Source: Ciborinia camelliae (taxonomy: Eukaryota > Ascomycota > Leotiomycetes > Helotiales > Sclerotiniaceae). Taken from it: DNA of 64,000 nt. The first letter of the stretch is position 1. Each line of letters begins with the position of its first letter. Position numbers and translations under genes: made by a program. Positions 1 through 10,369 of this stretch are shown here, one piece after another. The notes below the pieces were generated by a model. The model saw only the letters and a list, made by a program, of their open reading frames with translations. It searched no databases and was not told where the DNA came from. Where the stretch lies: positions 1 to 64,000 of the forward strand of contig JANPYM010000010.1 in assembly GCA_025890175.1 (NCBI GenBank), read 5' to 3'.

Positions 1-171
1 AACCCTAACTCCTAACCCTAACCCTAACCCTAACCCTAACCCTAACCCTAACCCTAACCCTAACCCTAACCCTAACCCTAACCCTAACCCTAACCCTAAC
101 CCTAACCCTAACCCTAACCCTAACCCTAACCCTAACCCTAACCCTAACCCTAACCCTAACCCTAACCCTAA
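1..171. repeat. Telomere repeat array (CCCTAA)n
   Basis: About 28 tandem CCCTAA units run to base ~171. This is the C-rich strand of a TTAGGG telomere read from the chromosome end inward. One irregular unit (CTAACTCCTAACC) sits near base 10, at the outermost end, and may be a sequencing or consensus error. The array gives way directly to AT satellite. Confidence 0.98.
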
Positions 172-1025
172 GTAAAAAATATTTTATTTGTTAATAGTTT
201 TTTATAAATAACTTATTTATATATAATATTAAAAATATTTTATTTATTAAAATCTTCTTATAAATAAATTATTCTATATAAACTTAAAAATATTTTGTTT
301 ATTAATAATATTTTATAAATAAATTATTCTATATAACCTTAAAAATGTTTTATTTGTTAATAGCATTTTATAAATAAATTATTCTATATAAGCTTGAAAG
401 TATTTTATTTGTTAATAGCTTTTTATAAGCAAATTATTCTATATAAGCTTGAAAAAACTTTTTTCTATTAAAAGGTCTTTATAAATAAATTATTTGTTTA
501 TGTTTCTTAGAAATATTTTATTTTTCAATATATATATAAAGAAATTATTTATATAAATTTCTTAGAAATATTTTCTTTTTCGATATATATACAAATAAAC
601 TATTTTTAGATATTCTTTACAAATATTTCATTTTCTTATATATATATAAATAAATTATTTCCAACTATTCTTTGAAAATATTTTATTTTTTAATATATAT
701 ATAAAGAAATTATTTATATATATTCTTTAGAAATATTTTATTTTTCAATATATATATATAAATAATTTATTTCTATATGTTTTTTAAAAATACTTTTTTT
801 TTATTATATATATAAATAAATTATCTATATATATTCTTTAGAAATATTTTATTTCTTATTATATATACAAATAAATTATTTTTAGATGTTCTTTACAAAT
901 ATTTTCTTTTCTTATATATATATAAATAAATTATTTATATCTGTTCCTTAAAAATATTTTTTTTTAGTATATATATAAATAAATTATTTATATGTGTCTT
1001 TTAGAAATATTTTATTTTTTGTTAT
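172..1025 (-). repeat. Subtelomeric AT satellite, array 1
   Basis: Degenerate tandem repeat of about 56-62 bp, almost pure A/T, joined directly to the telomere. Recurrent blocks are TTTATTTGTTAATAG, TTTTATAAATAAATTATT and TATATAAGCTTGAAAATA. It reads in the reverse orientation relative to the array at 4166-5420. The distal units resemble the other arrays most. Units beyond about base 480 are more diverged and carry TTCTTTAGAAATATTTTATT. No coding potential. Confidence 0.9.
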
Positions 1026-1464
1026 ATTGCGCGGGAAAACTAGGTGTATAGAGATCATATGTAAACATCGTGTCTATATACTTGCCATTCGTTGAATGTT
1101 GCAACAGGATGAAACTACAGTACGCAACGCTGTAGAGACCATGACCCGCCCCAGCCCAAGAGAAAGTTAACCATGTCTCCAAAGCGAGTGTGATACGTTC
1201 AGGGAACCCGGATGATCAAACGGGAGCTTGAAGATACCCATAATGAAATGGACGATTTAAACAACTCGCAGACATCTGTTAGGACGAGAAGGAGAGAATT
1301 ATTAAATGTTGAGAATAAAGATTCGAAGTAGCCCCAGCTGAACATTAGTTTCTTGTCATGATTCCACTTAGTGCATTACAATCGATTGGCTGAAAAAATT
1401 GAATTAAATCCTGGAAACACGGAACCCAAAAACATCGCATGCATCTAGATACCCATATATTCGA
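1026..1464. other. Intergenic, telomere-proximal
   Basis: Normal-composition DNA between the first satellite array and the 3' end of the mannosyltransferase gene. I see no gene, RNA or repeat in it. Confidence 0.6.
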
Positions 1465-2931
1465 TTAATGTACACCACCAAAACCATACCACTTCTCCTC
1501 AAATCCTTTCAACTCCTCATATGAATCCCATTCTTCTATAATAACCAAACTTTGATCATAGCCCTCAAAAGTAGACATAGCCGATACCAATTTAGGATTG
1601 GAAGCCACATCTACTTTTACACCATCACCTAATTTATCATTTGGTGAATCAACATTACCATATGTGGTCCCTTCTTTAAACCTATCATTACGAATCCTAT
1701 GAACCTGAGACCAAAGTGGTCTCTGGAAAGGAGAATGCTTGATCAAATTCGCATGTACAAACATCCACTTTCCATATGGATCTGCTTGAAGCATTGTATG
1801 TCCTCCGGATCGAAGATCTCCTGGGACCTTCACTCCCCCAATGGCATTCGTTCTTCCTGGGCCGGTCCAAGATTTTCCAAGAAGAAGTGCCGCCGCTCGA
1901 AATGACTCTCGATCGCCCCCCATGAACCCATAAAATTCTTCATGATGAAGTGCAAAATATTCAATTAACCATAAAATATCCTGGTGACGAGTTCGAGATA
2001 TTAAAATTTGTCCAGACTCCCCCTCGTATTCATTCCGACATGGTTGACCCAATAAACGCCACATGGGATTTGTGGGATGGGATTTGGTGTAATCAGGCCA
2101 TAATAATAGTCCTGTATCTCTCCATTCTCTTCCTTCAAAAAGATATTCCGGATTTCGTAAGGGATAAGAATCGGTATCCAAATAGAGGATATCGTCAAAT
2201 GAAGATTGTTGAATAGCAGCTCCCTTTATCTGAAAATCTTTCCACCCAGCCCCTTTTGATACTTGTTCTACTACACGTGTAGTAACATGGATTCCACTGC
2301 TACTGGCATCAGGATTTTTTAGTTCAGATATATCAGACAGAACATGACTGAGGCCAGGTGCAGATAATTCAGAGTCGAAATGAAAGATTTCCACGGGTAA
2401 TGTGCAATTATAGGACTTCAAAAGTCGAAGAGAGGTTCGGGCACGTATGATGGATGGACGATCTCCCGCGGCCATTACAATCCCCCTTTTATTCTTTCTC
2501 TCATTTCCTTGGCCATTAGAGCTAGATGATGCTGAAGTCGCCTTCCCAACTGCCTCAATTTGTTTCCGACGGAGATACTTCACGATATCTTGTCGCCACG
2601 CAAGAATTTGAGATTCAGGGATATCTGCCCATTTTTTCGAATTCCCGTTGACAGAATTTCGATCAAAATTGGTTCCATTAACCGGGCAGGTCTGAGAGTT
2701 CAATAAAGTGGCGTCATGGTAAGATAAAACTGGGCGTGACAAAAACTCCGTTAAAATTCCATTGAGCCTTGAGATTTCCTCTGCTGATGGAGGTGTCTCA
2801 TAGTGGAAATAATCCTGAGCTTTCTGTGGGATATAACTCGAAAATTCGTTGGAGTTTAGATGAAGAAGACTAACAACCAAAGATATGAAAATGATTGCGC
2901 AGAGAGTAGCGAGAGCACGAGTTTGCCTCAT
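1465..2931 (-). CDS. GT71-family alpha-mannosyltransferase (MNN1/MNN2-like)
   Basis: Single-exon gene of 488 residues on the minus strand, with an ATG at 2931. Residues ~5-24 form one hydrophobic segment after a basic N-terminus, the type II anchor expected of a Golgi glycosyltransferase. The catalytic region begins near residue 150 (GIVMAAGDRPSI). It contains the DxD-type metal/nucleotide-sugar motif DTD at 252-254 in LYLDTDSYPL, then GLLLWPDYTKS and ESGQILISR, which are characteristic of the fungal mannosyltransferase family PF11051. The family adds alpha-mannose to N-glycan outer chains or cell-wall mannoproteins using GDP-mannose. The precise linkage is not deducible. The gene lies only ~1.3 kb from the telomere, between two satellite arrays. 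Length and motifs look intact. Confidence 0.85.
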   Translation of the reverse strand: MRQTRALATLCAIIFISLVVSLLHLNSNEFSSYIPQKAQDYFHYETPPSAEEISRLNGILTEFLSRPVLSYHDATLLNSQTCPVNGTNFDRNSVNGNSKKWADIPESQILAWRQDIVKYLRRKQIEAVGKATSASSSSNGQGNERKNKRGIVMAAGDRPSIIRARTSLRLLKSYNCTLPVEIFHFDSELSAPGLSHVLSDISELKNPDASSSGIHVTTRVVEQVSKGAGWKDFQIKGAAIQQSSFDDILYLDTDSYPLRNPEYLFEGREWRDTGLLLWPDYTKSHPTNPMWRLLGQPCRNEYEGESGQILISRTRHQDILWLIEYFALHHEEFYGFMGGDRESFRAAALLLGKSWTGPGRTNAIGGVKVPGDLRSGGHTMLQADPYGKWMFVHANLIKHSPFQRPLWSQVHRIRNDRFKEGTTYGNVDSPNDKLGDGVKVDVASNPKLVSAMSTFEGYDQSLVIIEEWDSYEELKGFEEKWYGFGGVH

Positions 2932-4165
2932 TTTTTTTGGACAACTTCACCAGTGTAACTTTTAAATGGTGGGACAGAGCTGGTTACAGTGGTGTAATGG
3001 AACCTTTTCTCGAGTAACCTACAATTACAATGAGCTTATTGTCATTGTAAGCAATTGTAAGTGAATGATAGAAATCAGGCGGGAAACCCCTATTATGATG
3101 TATGTTGGCGGCGCAGCGTTTCAGTTATTCCAAACCACCATCCGTTCTTTGTCCTCCTTGGATTAAATATATTTAGAATATCTTTCTCTCAATCGGAATC
3201 GCAGTTAGGCGGCTAATAAATGACTCCTCAAAGAAAAATAAGAGTACCCATATTTTGATCGTGTTTAATTTCGGAGAAACATTGATCCATAAAAGCTTCA
3301 CAGCTTTGATTTCAAGAAAGTCGATATCCAACACCACCAAAGGCCTTCATTCCCCCCACCCAAAAAACCACATAATTCTCGTCAGTGAATGTATATCGTT
3401 TGTGCACTGGCACATTGAGAGAAACTCGGATTTTGCTAGCATGATTATCCCCAGAGATATCTCAAGAAGTGCTACCCATGTCTTCGAAAGTTCAATTCAA
3501 TCATATATTTGATGATGGCGTTCCTGTGGTCTCCAAGTATGAATGACGATTATGCGCAGAACCAATCGAAGGCCTTTCTGCCATTGCCAAAGGTCATTGG
3601 TCTTCTCTCCTCTAACAGGGGCTGCACGATGCCAATAGTCCCATCTATAGCGCTTCTATACTACGGATTGATCAACCTTACCCAACAAATCTCGACCTGG
3701 TCTATCGCCTTTTGAACCAATTGAGACACAGATTGAGAAGAACTACATGCTGTTAAACTCAGACAAAGAGACATATCCAATGCGAAGATGGGGGATGGAG
3801 GGGAGGTATTCGAGCCAAGACTCTGGTCAAGCAGGCCTGCGTTCCAGCGATACTTCGCACCTTCTACTACTAGAACATGTTCGTAATCACAGATCACGTC
3901 AATACCCCCGATCGTTACAATATATGCGAAGGGAGAACGAAGAGAGGGATGTAGAGGTATTGATGGATGCACAGTCAACTCGAATGCCAGACGACTTCAC
4001 ATTGTGGAAAGCTTTATGATTTCTATATGGATTTCCTCATATGGAATTTCTATTGTATAAACTTTTCATCTGCCGAATATTTGATAAATACAAGGATACC
4101 AATTGATCTTGAAGTTACTAGTAAGAGGTGGTAATCCATTACTGTTTTGCTTAAAGTTAGAATTA
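2932..4165. other. Intergenic with weak small ORFs
   Basis: Spacer between the mannosyltransferase start and the second satellite array. ORFs of 68-105 codons exist on both strands (e.g. 3661-3978 minus), but they overlap one another, have no recognisable domain and lack convincing splice continuations. I would not annotate a gene here. Confidence 0.5.
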
Positions 4166-5420
4166 GTAAACAATAAATATAAATAATTTATTTATAAAAA
4201 GTTTTTAACAAATAAAATATTTTTAAACTTATATATAAATAATTTATTTAAGGGATAAAATATTTTCAAGGTTATATATAAAAAATTTATTTATAATAAG
4301 CTTTTAATAAATAAAATATTTTAAAGCTTATATATAAATGATTTATTTATAAAAGGTTTTTTATAAATAAAATATTTTCAATATATTATATAAAAATAAT
4401 TTATTTATAAAAGGCTTTTAACAAATAAAATATTTTCAAACTTATATATAAATAATTTATTTACAAAAAGCTTTTAACAAGAAATTTATTTTTAAGCTTA
4501 TATATAAATAATTTATTTATAAAAAGCTATTAACAAATAAAATATTTTTAAACTTATATAAAATAATTTATTTATAAAAAGCTTTTAATAAATAAAATAT
4601 TCTCAAGTATATATAAAAATAATTTATTTATAGAAAGTTTTTAACAAATAAAATAAATTATTTATAAAACCTGATTAACAAATAAAATATTTTCAAGCTT
4701 ATATAAAAGTAATTTATTTATAATAAACTTCTAATAAATAAAATATTTTCCAGCTTATATATAATTAATTTATTTATAAAAGGCGTTGAATAAATAAAGT
4801 ATTTTTAAGGTAATATATAAATAATTTATTTATAAAAGACTTTTAACAAATAAAATATTTCTAATATTATATATAAATAATTTCTTTATAATAAACCTTT
4901 AATAAATAAAATATTTTCCAGCTTATATATAAATAATTTATTTATAAAAAGCGTTTAACAAATAAAGTATTTTTAAGGTTATATATAAATAATTTATTTA
5001 TAAAAGATTTTTAACAAATAAAATATTTCCAATATTATATATAAATAATTTATTTATAAAAAGCTTCTAATAAATAAAATATCTTTAAGCTTATATATAA
5101 ATAATCTATTTATAAAAGGTTTTTAATAAATAAAATATTTTTAATATTATATATAAATAATTTTTTATAAAAAGCTTTTAACAAATAAAATATTTTTAAA
5201 CTTATATATAAATAATTTATTTATAAAGTGTTTTTAACAAATAAAATATTTTTAAGCTTATATAGAATAATTTGTTTATAAGAAGCTTTTAATAAATAAA
5301 ATATTTTTAAGTTTGTATATAAATAATTTATTTATAAAAAGTTTTTAACAAATAAAATATTTTTAAACTTATATATTAATAATTTATTTATAAAAAACTT
5401 TTAATAAATAAATAATCCCA
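4166..5420 (+). repeat. Subtelomeric AT satellite, array 2
   Basis: About 22 tandem units with a clear ~56-bp period: TATATAAATAATTTATTTAT, then AAAAAGCTTTTAACAAAT, then AAAATATTTTTAAGCTTA. The unit is quasi-palindromic, with two AAGCTT (HindIII) sites in a good copy. Orientation is opposite to array 1, so the pair flanks the mannosyltransferase island as inverted blocks. Confidence 0.92.
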
Positions 5421-5621
5421 CCAACAGTTTGTATAAATCCATTCTCAAAGTTGAAATAGATTTAAAGCCCTGAGTGTATCACTTCACAAACCCAAGGGAC
5501 GAATGGCTCAGTCTAAACATGTCTTTCCTACTTCGAAGTTTCCCCCAATAGGTCTCCCCATAAAGTACCTTGTCAACTATCAGTCAATTTTCCATATGCA
5601 TTTTAAGTAAACAAGTGGTGC

Positions 5622-6344
5622 TCACTGAGGCGTAGGAGAAAGCTCCCTCTCCAAGGTTCTCCAAGTTATACTCGGACTTTCAATCATGGTATTCACAACC
5701 ACTCTGTCGTATGTTATGGACCCATACTTTTCGTATAGTAACTTGCCAGTCTCGGTTGCTTCGACCAATGTATCGACGCCTAATTCATCGGCTTTTTTGA
5801 TACCCCAATCCATCATCAAAGTTCCAACCCCATGACGTCGAAATTCTGGAATTATAAACAAAATGTTTAAAACTATTGTGTTGTCATGATTGTTAGCTCG
5901 GATCTCATGTTCTTGACGGATGTTCTATGAGATATAATCATACTTACGCATGTATGGTCGATCATAATGTAGGTAATGCTTGCGAGTTTCTATTTGACGA
6001 ATGAAATTATTGGCATATTCTCGACCGATTCCCTCTGGACTTGTGGCCGTATTTGAACATCTTTCGTAATGAAGCCAGTTTACGGCTCCCACTAGTTTTC
6101 CACATGTTGGTTTCGTGACCTTCATCCAATAACTATTGGGAGTACTTCGTGCATGTTGTGTCATCACATCAGCAGTAGCTATCTGAATAGATCTTTCTCG
6201 TTCTTGAGGGGAGTTGCCCTCAAGATAAAAAGTTATTCGAAGATAGGAGTTGAAAGGATTTTCAAATGCTTCCCAACACGCTGTCATCATCTCCTTAAAC
6301 TCATCCTCTCTCTCCAACCCGATAGATTGGAGGCTCGACATCAT
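5622..6344 (-). CDS. GNAT-family N-acetyltransferase
   Basis: Two-exon minus-strand gene: exon 1 6344-5948, intron 5947-5873 (GTAAGT donor, GCTAAC branch, AATAG acceptor), exon 2 5872-5622. The spliced product is 215 residues. The join restores a typical acetyl-CoA binding core, reading NILFIIPEFRRHGVGTLMM, in which RRHGVG is the R/Q-x-x-G-x-G/A pyrophosphate loop of motif A. It is followed by WGIKKADELGVDTLVEAT and LLYEKYG, the fungal GNAT motif B. The N-terminal MMTACWEAFENPF matches the usual first helix. This is a small fungal GNAT of unknown substrate. The start is the first of two adjacent ATGs; a further upstream start cannot be excluded. It lies just inside satellite array 2. Confidence 0.82.
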
Positions 6345-6707
6345 TCCGAAGATTACAAATGTGATGTTGCAAGTCAGTATTGTTTGTCAATTGATGGATG
6401 TCTGTAAAAGAAGTACGAATTGCCGTTTTGTTACGTCCCGCACTCTCAATTACTTGGAGCAAATGATCTGACATTAGAGTGAAGTAGCTGTGTAGGTAAT
6501 TTTTGGTTTGCCATTCATAATTTAAAAAGCTATTCACTATATGTTCTCCGATACTCTCGTGACTTCCTCTTTCTCTCCCCCCAATGGATGTTACATAACA
6601 TTACCTAACTAGAGCTACATGCTGGTATGGATAAACCGTCGACTAACTAATGCAAAATCGCTCAATATGTATTATTATTATTATTCTTATCTCTCCCGCA
6701 CCTCGCA

Positions 6708-7580
6708 CTAATAGTCAAAACTTGCGTAGTCCATATACAACCGCGCCTCTTCCGAAAAGTCCATCTCCGGTGGCGATTTGAGTTCCGGAGGAGAGATAAT
6801 ATTCTTCAACTCCCTCAAAGATTCAATCTCATCCATCATTCCCTTTTCTAATTTATCCCATATTATCCCATATCCCGGTTTTGCCGCCCCGGAGACTGTA
6901 ATGACTCGTTTGTTTGTTATAACAAAGTCACATCCCGTATCCCACTTCTCCCCTTGAAATTCTTCATCCAGTACCTGACACTCGTGAACCAACGCTATCG
7001 TCTTCGTATCCTTGCTCACGGCGCCTATGGAGTATAGCATTCCCCATTCTAAATCGAAAAATCCATGTCCCTTCCCAAATCGAAGTCCTTTGTAATTTAT
7101 AGCTCCTGTGCCAGTAACCATCAATGATATTCGTAACCCCTCGCTTCGGATTTCCGTCAAGGTGATATGTCGTCCGTATCTTTCCATGCCATCCAACAAA
7201 CTGGCAACCTCCCACTTACGTTCGGGTATCTTCTGTGGACTCAGAAGAAAAAAACCCCTTTTGATTCCATACGTCGTGCATAAAACAGTCTTTCCATCTT
7301 TCAAAGCCTGGCATCGCAGCTCCTGAAGACAATTATCAGGAGCTATGAAGATAGTTCTCGCAGATGTATAGCATGGTAAATCAATCAACTGGCGGCCAGC
7401 ATCATTTGACCCAACGAAATCGCAAATGAATGAGGAGTAATCGTGGCCAAACCTTGAATCGGGAATGGCTACATAGCGGAGTTCTCCCCATACCTTTTCT
7501 CGAACCTGCGATTTATGTGACGATGTGGGTTGCGAACCAGTCTGTAGCCCGAGTGACCGCTGTGGTTGTGAGATTGTCAT
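6708..7580 (-). CDS. 5-formyltetrahydrofolate cyclo-ligase family protein (MTHFS-domain)
   Basis: Single exon, 290 residues, ATG at 7580. The N-terminal ~25 residues are Ser/Gln-rich and probably not part of the fold. QVREKVWGELRYVAIPDSRF opens the domain; TARTIFIAPDN-like and TVLCTTYGIKRGFFLL segments follow. The signature LRFGKGHGFFDLEWGML sits near residues 170-185 and corresponds to the G-G/K-G-x-G-F/Y-D/Y active-site loop of the family. IALVHECQVLDEEF and DFVITNKRVI follow in the order seen in MTHFS-domain proteins. Canonical MTHFS converts 5-formyl-THF to 5,10-methenyl-THF with ATP. This longer subfamily (MTHFSD-like) is less well characterised, so the enzymatic role is inferred. Confidence 0.8.
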   Translation of the reverse strand: MTISQPQRSLGLQTGSQPTSSHKSQVREKVWGELRYVAIPDSRFGHDYSSFICDFVGSNDAGRQLIDLPCYTSARTIFIAPDNCLQELRCQALKDGKTVLCTTYGIKRGFFLLSPQKIPERKWEVASLLDGMERYGRHITLTEIRSEGLRISLMVTGTGAINYKGLRFGKGHGFFDLEWGMLYSIGAVSKDTKTIALVHECQVLDEEFQGEKWDTGCDFVITNKRVITVSGAAKPGYGIIWDKLEKGMMDEIESLRELKNIISPPELKSPPEMDFSEEARLYMDYASFDY

Positions 7581-8622
7581 GATAGACTTTCGCGGGTGAG
7601 ATGTGGTTGGTTGTTAACAATTCTGCCGATGAAGTTGTCGAAATGGGAAGCGGTCAAAATCAATTACAAGTAATGGATAAGATTGGAAGTGACTAATGGA
7701 AAAGTAACTGAGTAATCGTTCATGCGAGTCTTAATCTTCAATAATAGTTACCTAGGTAGGTAATCAAAGTATTTATGTTTAGAAGAAAAAGGTTCCAAGG
7801 GGGGATCGAAATGCGGTGTGAAACCAGTATATAGAAATGTTTCACATATATGGAGTGCAGATCCGGGGAACAGACATTACACCCTAAAAGCAATAGGGAC
7901 GTGGACGTGTCTCAAGTGCTTTTATTTGTGTCATTATCATTATCCTGAGGTATTTGAGAGGAAGTGAAGTGTGAAGTATCAAATGTTTCCTTTCGTCTAC
8001 ATTTGAATTCGGGTTATACAATTCCTTTTATAACAAGTCCGAGTCAATATTACCAGCGCTGCCCACCAAGGTCCGTCCATCTTTCAATGCAAGAGTCGAA
8101 TCTCCCCTTTTCGTCTAAATATAGACTTTCGTCACGAGGCAGCCCGTACCTCCTAGATGCATGAAACGGTACCATACACAAGATGTATAAGTTACCTTAT
8201 GTACAGGTTGACAGACATCTAAAGGTAAAACTTGTCTCTTCCGCCCTGAGGTGTCGAAATGAAAACCTTCCTTGCCCCTATTCCATGATATTTGACTCAA
8301 GCCCAATTGGCTTCATAACACTCCACTGGGATATGCCTCTACTACCCATTTGCGAGGACTTTGGGAGGACTTTTGGCGCACCAAAAAGTATTCTCGAACA
8401 GATATGCAGTGTACGTACCAGATATATGCCATGTCCCGTCTATCACTCGATTGCTCTAGTGCACAAATCCCTCGGAAGTTTTGTCAAAAAGACACCCACC
8501 GCTGCATGCACCAGGAAAAATCGAGATATTGAAAAAAAATTGAGGAGATATTCATTATCGTGATTGAATCCCATTACCCCATCCCATATTTTGTTGTACA
8601 TTTATTATATTTCCTCGGATCA
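7581..8622. other. Intergenic
   Basis: Spacer between the upstream side of the MTHFS-like gene and the 3' end of COA6. Several 60-126-codon ORFs overlap on both strands (largest 8183-8563 plus) without domain, repeat or splice support. The last ~100 bases would be the COA6 3' UTR. Confidence 0.5.
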
Positions 8623-9115
8623 TTATGGGCGTTGTCCCGGACCTGGAGGTCCCATCTGCCCTGGCATCTCCTGTGCTCCTTCAGCTTTCAATCTCTTCAA
8701 TGTTTGATCACGTTGATATTCCATAACTCTACGTTTCTTAAAGTATTGGACCTACACGACAATCAAAGTCAGCAAAGTCAAAACCTTCTCTTATGATTTT
8801 CCCCATCATTCCACTCCACTCCTTGAATCCCCCACCATTATACTCAGCTCCCAATGAAGAAATCTCACCCACCCAACTCGTAGCGCAATTGCTTTCAAAT
8901 CCTCTACTCTCTACCGCGCATGCCTTTTCCGCCTTGTCCTTTTCCGTGATACTGTCGATGATTTCTGCTTTGTCTAGACATTTGAAATAGGCATCTCTAG
9001 CTTCCCAGCATCGAGATCTTTGTGTGCGATCTGGAGCTATGGGTGCACCATCTGCACCAATCTTCGGAGGAGGTAAAGATGGCGAGGATGAGGATGAGGA
9101 CGAGAAAAGGCCCAT
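8623..9115 (-). CDS. COA6: Cytochrome c oxidase assembly factor 6 (COA6)
   Basis: Two exons on the minus strand: 9115-8873 and 8751-8623, with an intron at 8872-8752, giving 123 residues. The core has the twin-Cys pattern of the COX12/COA6 family: a CX9C (CWEARDAYFKC) and a CX10C (CAVESRGFESNC) in a CHCH-type helical hairpin. Exon 2 adds the conserved tail VQYFKKRRVMEYQRDQT and a Pro/Gly-rich end. The family resides in the mitochondrial intermembrane space and helps deliver copper to Cox2 during complex IV assembly. Without splicing the reading frame would run into unrelated sequence and lose the FKKRR segment, so the intron is well supported. The Ser/Pro-rich first 30 residues are variable in fungi. 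Confidence 0.92.
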
Positions 9116-10369
9116 GGCGTGCTAATTTTTGAATTCGATGGATGTGAAGATTAGGTGGCGTAGGAGGGGTGGCGTAGGAGTGAATTGGCTGCTTGAACTT
9201 TAGTTTCAAAGATACCGCTGAGTGGTATGGAAGAGGTTTAAAACTCACCAAATATGCTCTGGTCTATAAATTGTGAGATGTAGAATCAAAATCTTAGAGT
9301 TCCTAAATGTTTATAAAGGTTATTCCCGGTCGCAGCTCCGGGCATCAATCTCAAAAATTGAAGTTGCGCTTAAACTCCGGGGCATAATCCAACATAGAGA
9401 GGGGTACAAGTAGGCGGTGAATTACAATGCACTACGTGAGCTTCCACTCCATGTCTTCTCCAAGTCCAGTTGCAAAATCTGATGCTTTGACATTTGTTGT
9501 TAATGAACCTGAACCTGATTCTTCAAATCAAGTGTACTCAATCTAAGTAATCGTTTGGATTGTTCCATATCTCAAGCGACTGAGATTGATATTGTCTAAC
9601 TAGATATACCAGACGGTCCTGACCTAGTAACCTGTGAATGGCAGGCACCTGTATTCCTCAGGTCTTCGGGCATCATGAAGTTCATGTCACTACTAAGGTA
9701 GGAGGTACCTGGACTAGGTAGGCAATGAAGAGGAAAATCAGACATAAGGTCAGACATAAGGTCAGACATAAGGTTACCTTCAACATTTACGAATCATGCC
9801 CAGGACTTCAGGATGCGTCCTATCATAGCTTTAGTGGTAGTGCCGCTGATATCGGTTATTTTCCCCTAAATTATGGCTAGGACGAAATCTAGACTATTCT
9901 CAGTTACTATACTGGGTATTGGGTTAGTTCAACACGATAGCTTTGATGATCTTTATGAGGTAGAAACCAGAACGGAAACCTTTTTGGATTTTTATGAAGT
10001 CTTTGTTTTCTTCTCATTTTGGATCTTCTCAAATCGTTGAGTATTATTTCATGCATACTCCAAAGACCAGAAGTCGTGTTATAAACCCCCAAATCGAGTG
10101 GAATAAAAGTGTTTAGTAGACGGAAGATCCAGAGGTTCAGATGAGATACACCTAGCGCCCCCGACCTTTAGTGAACCGCTAGTCCGAGCGTGAGTTTCCC
10201 GATGCATTTCAAATAAAATGCATATTTCGACTTTGTTCTTCATCTGCTACAATTCAAATCTCTCTCGATATCATAAATGATATGCTAAAGTATATATTTC
10301 AGCAGCCAGCAGGCTTCCTAAAACGTCTCATCTCGAACAATACCAACGCCGGTGACTATAACGGGAGAT
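9116..10369. other. Intergenic
   Basis: Divergent spacer between COA6 and the hybrid kinase, presumably containing both promoters. One short tandem triplet of GTCAGACATAAG is visible at about 9739-9776. I see no credible gene. The 61-codon ORF at 9907-10092 (minus) has no features. Confidence 0.5.

Noticed and set aside
8183..8563. 126-codon plus-strand frame
   Set aside because: No domain or splice support, and it overlaps another frame; kept only as intergenic.
10352..10369. GTG start for the hybrid kinase
   Set aside because: Nuclear fungal genes rarely start at GTG and an ATG lies six codons downstream in frame.
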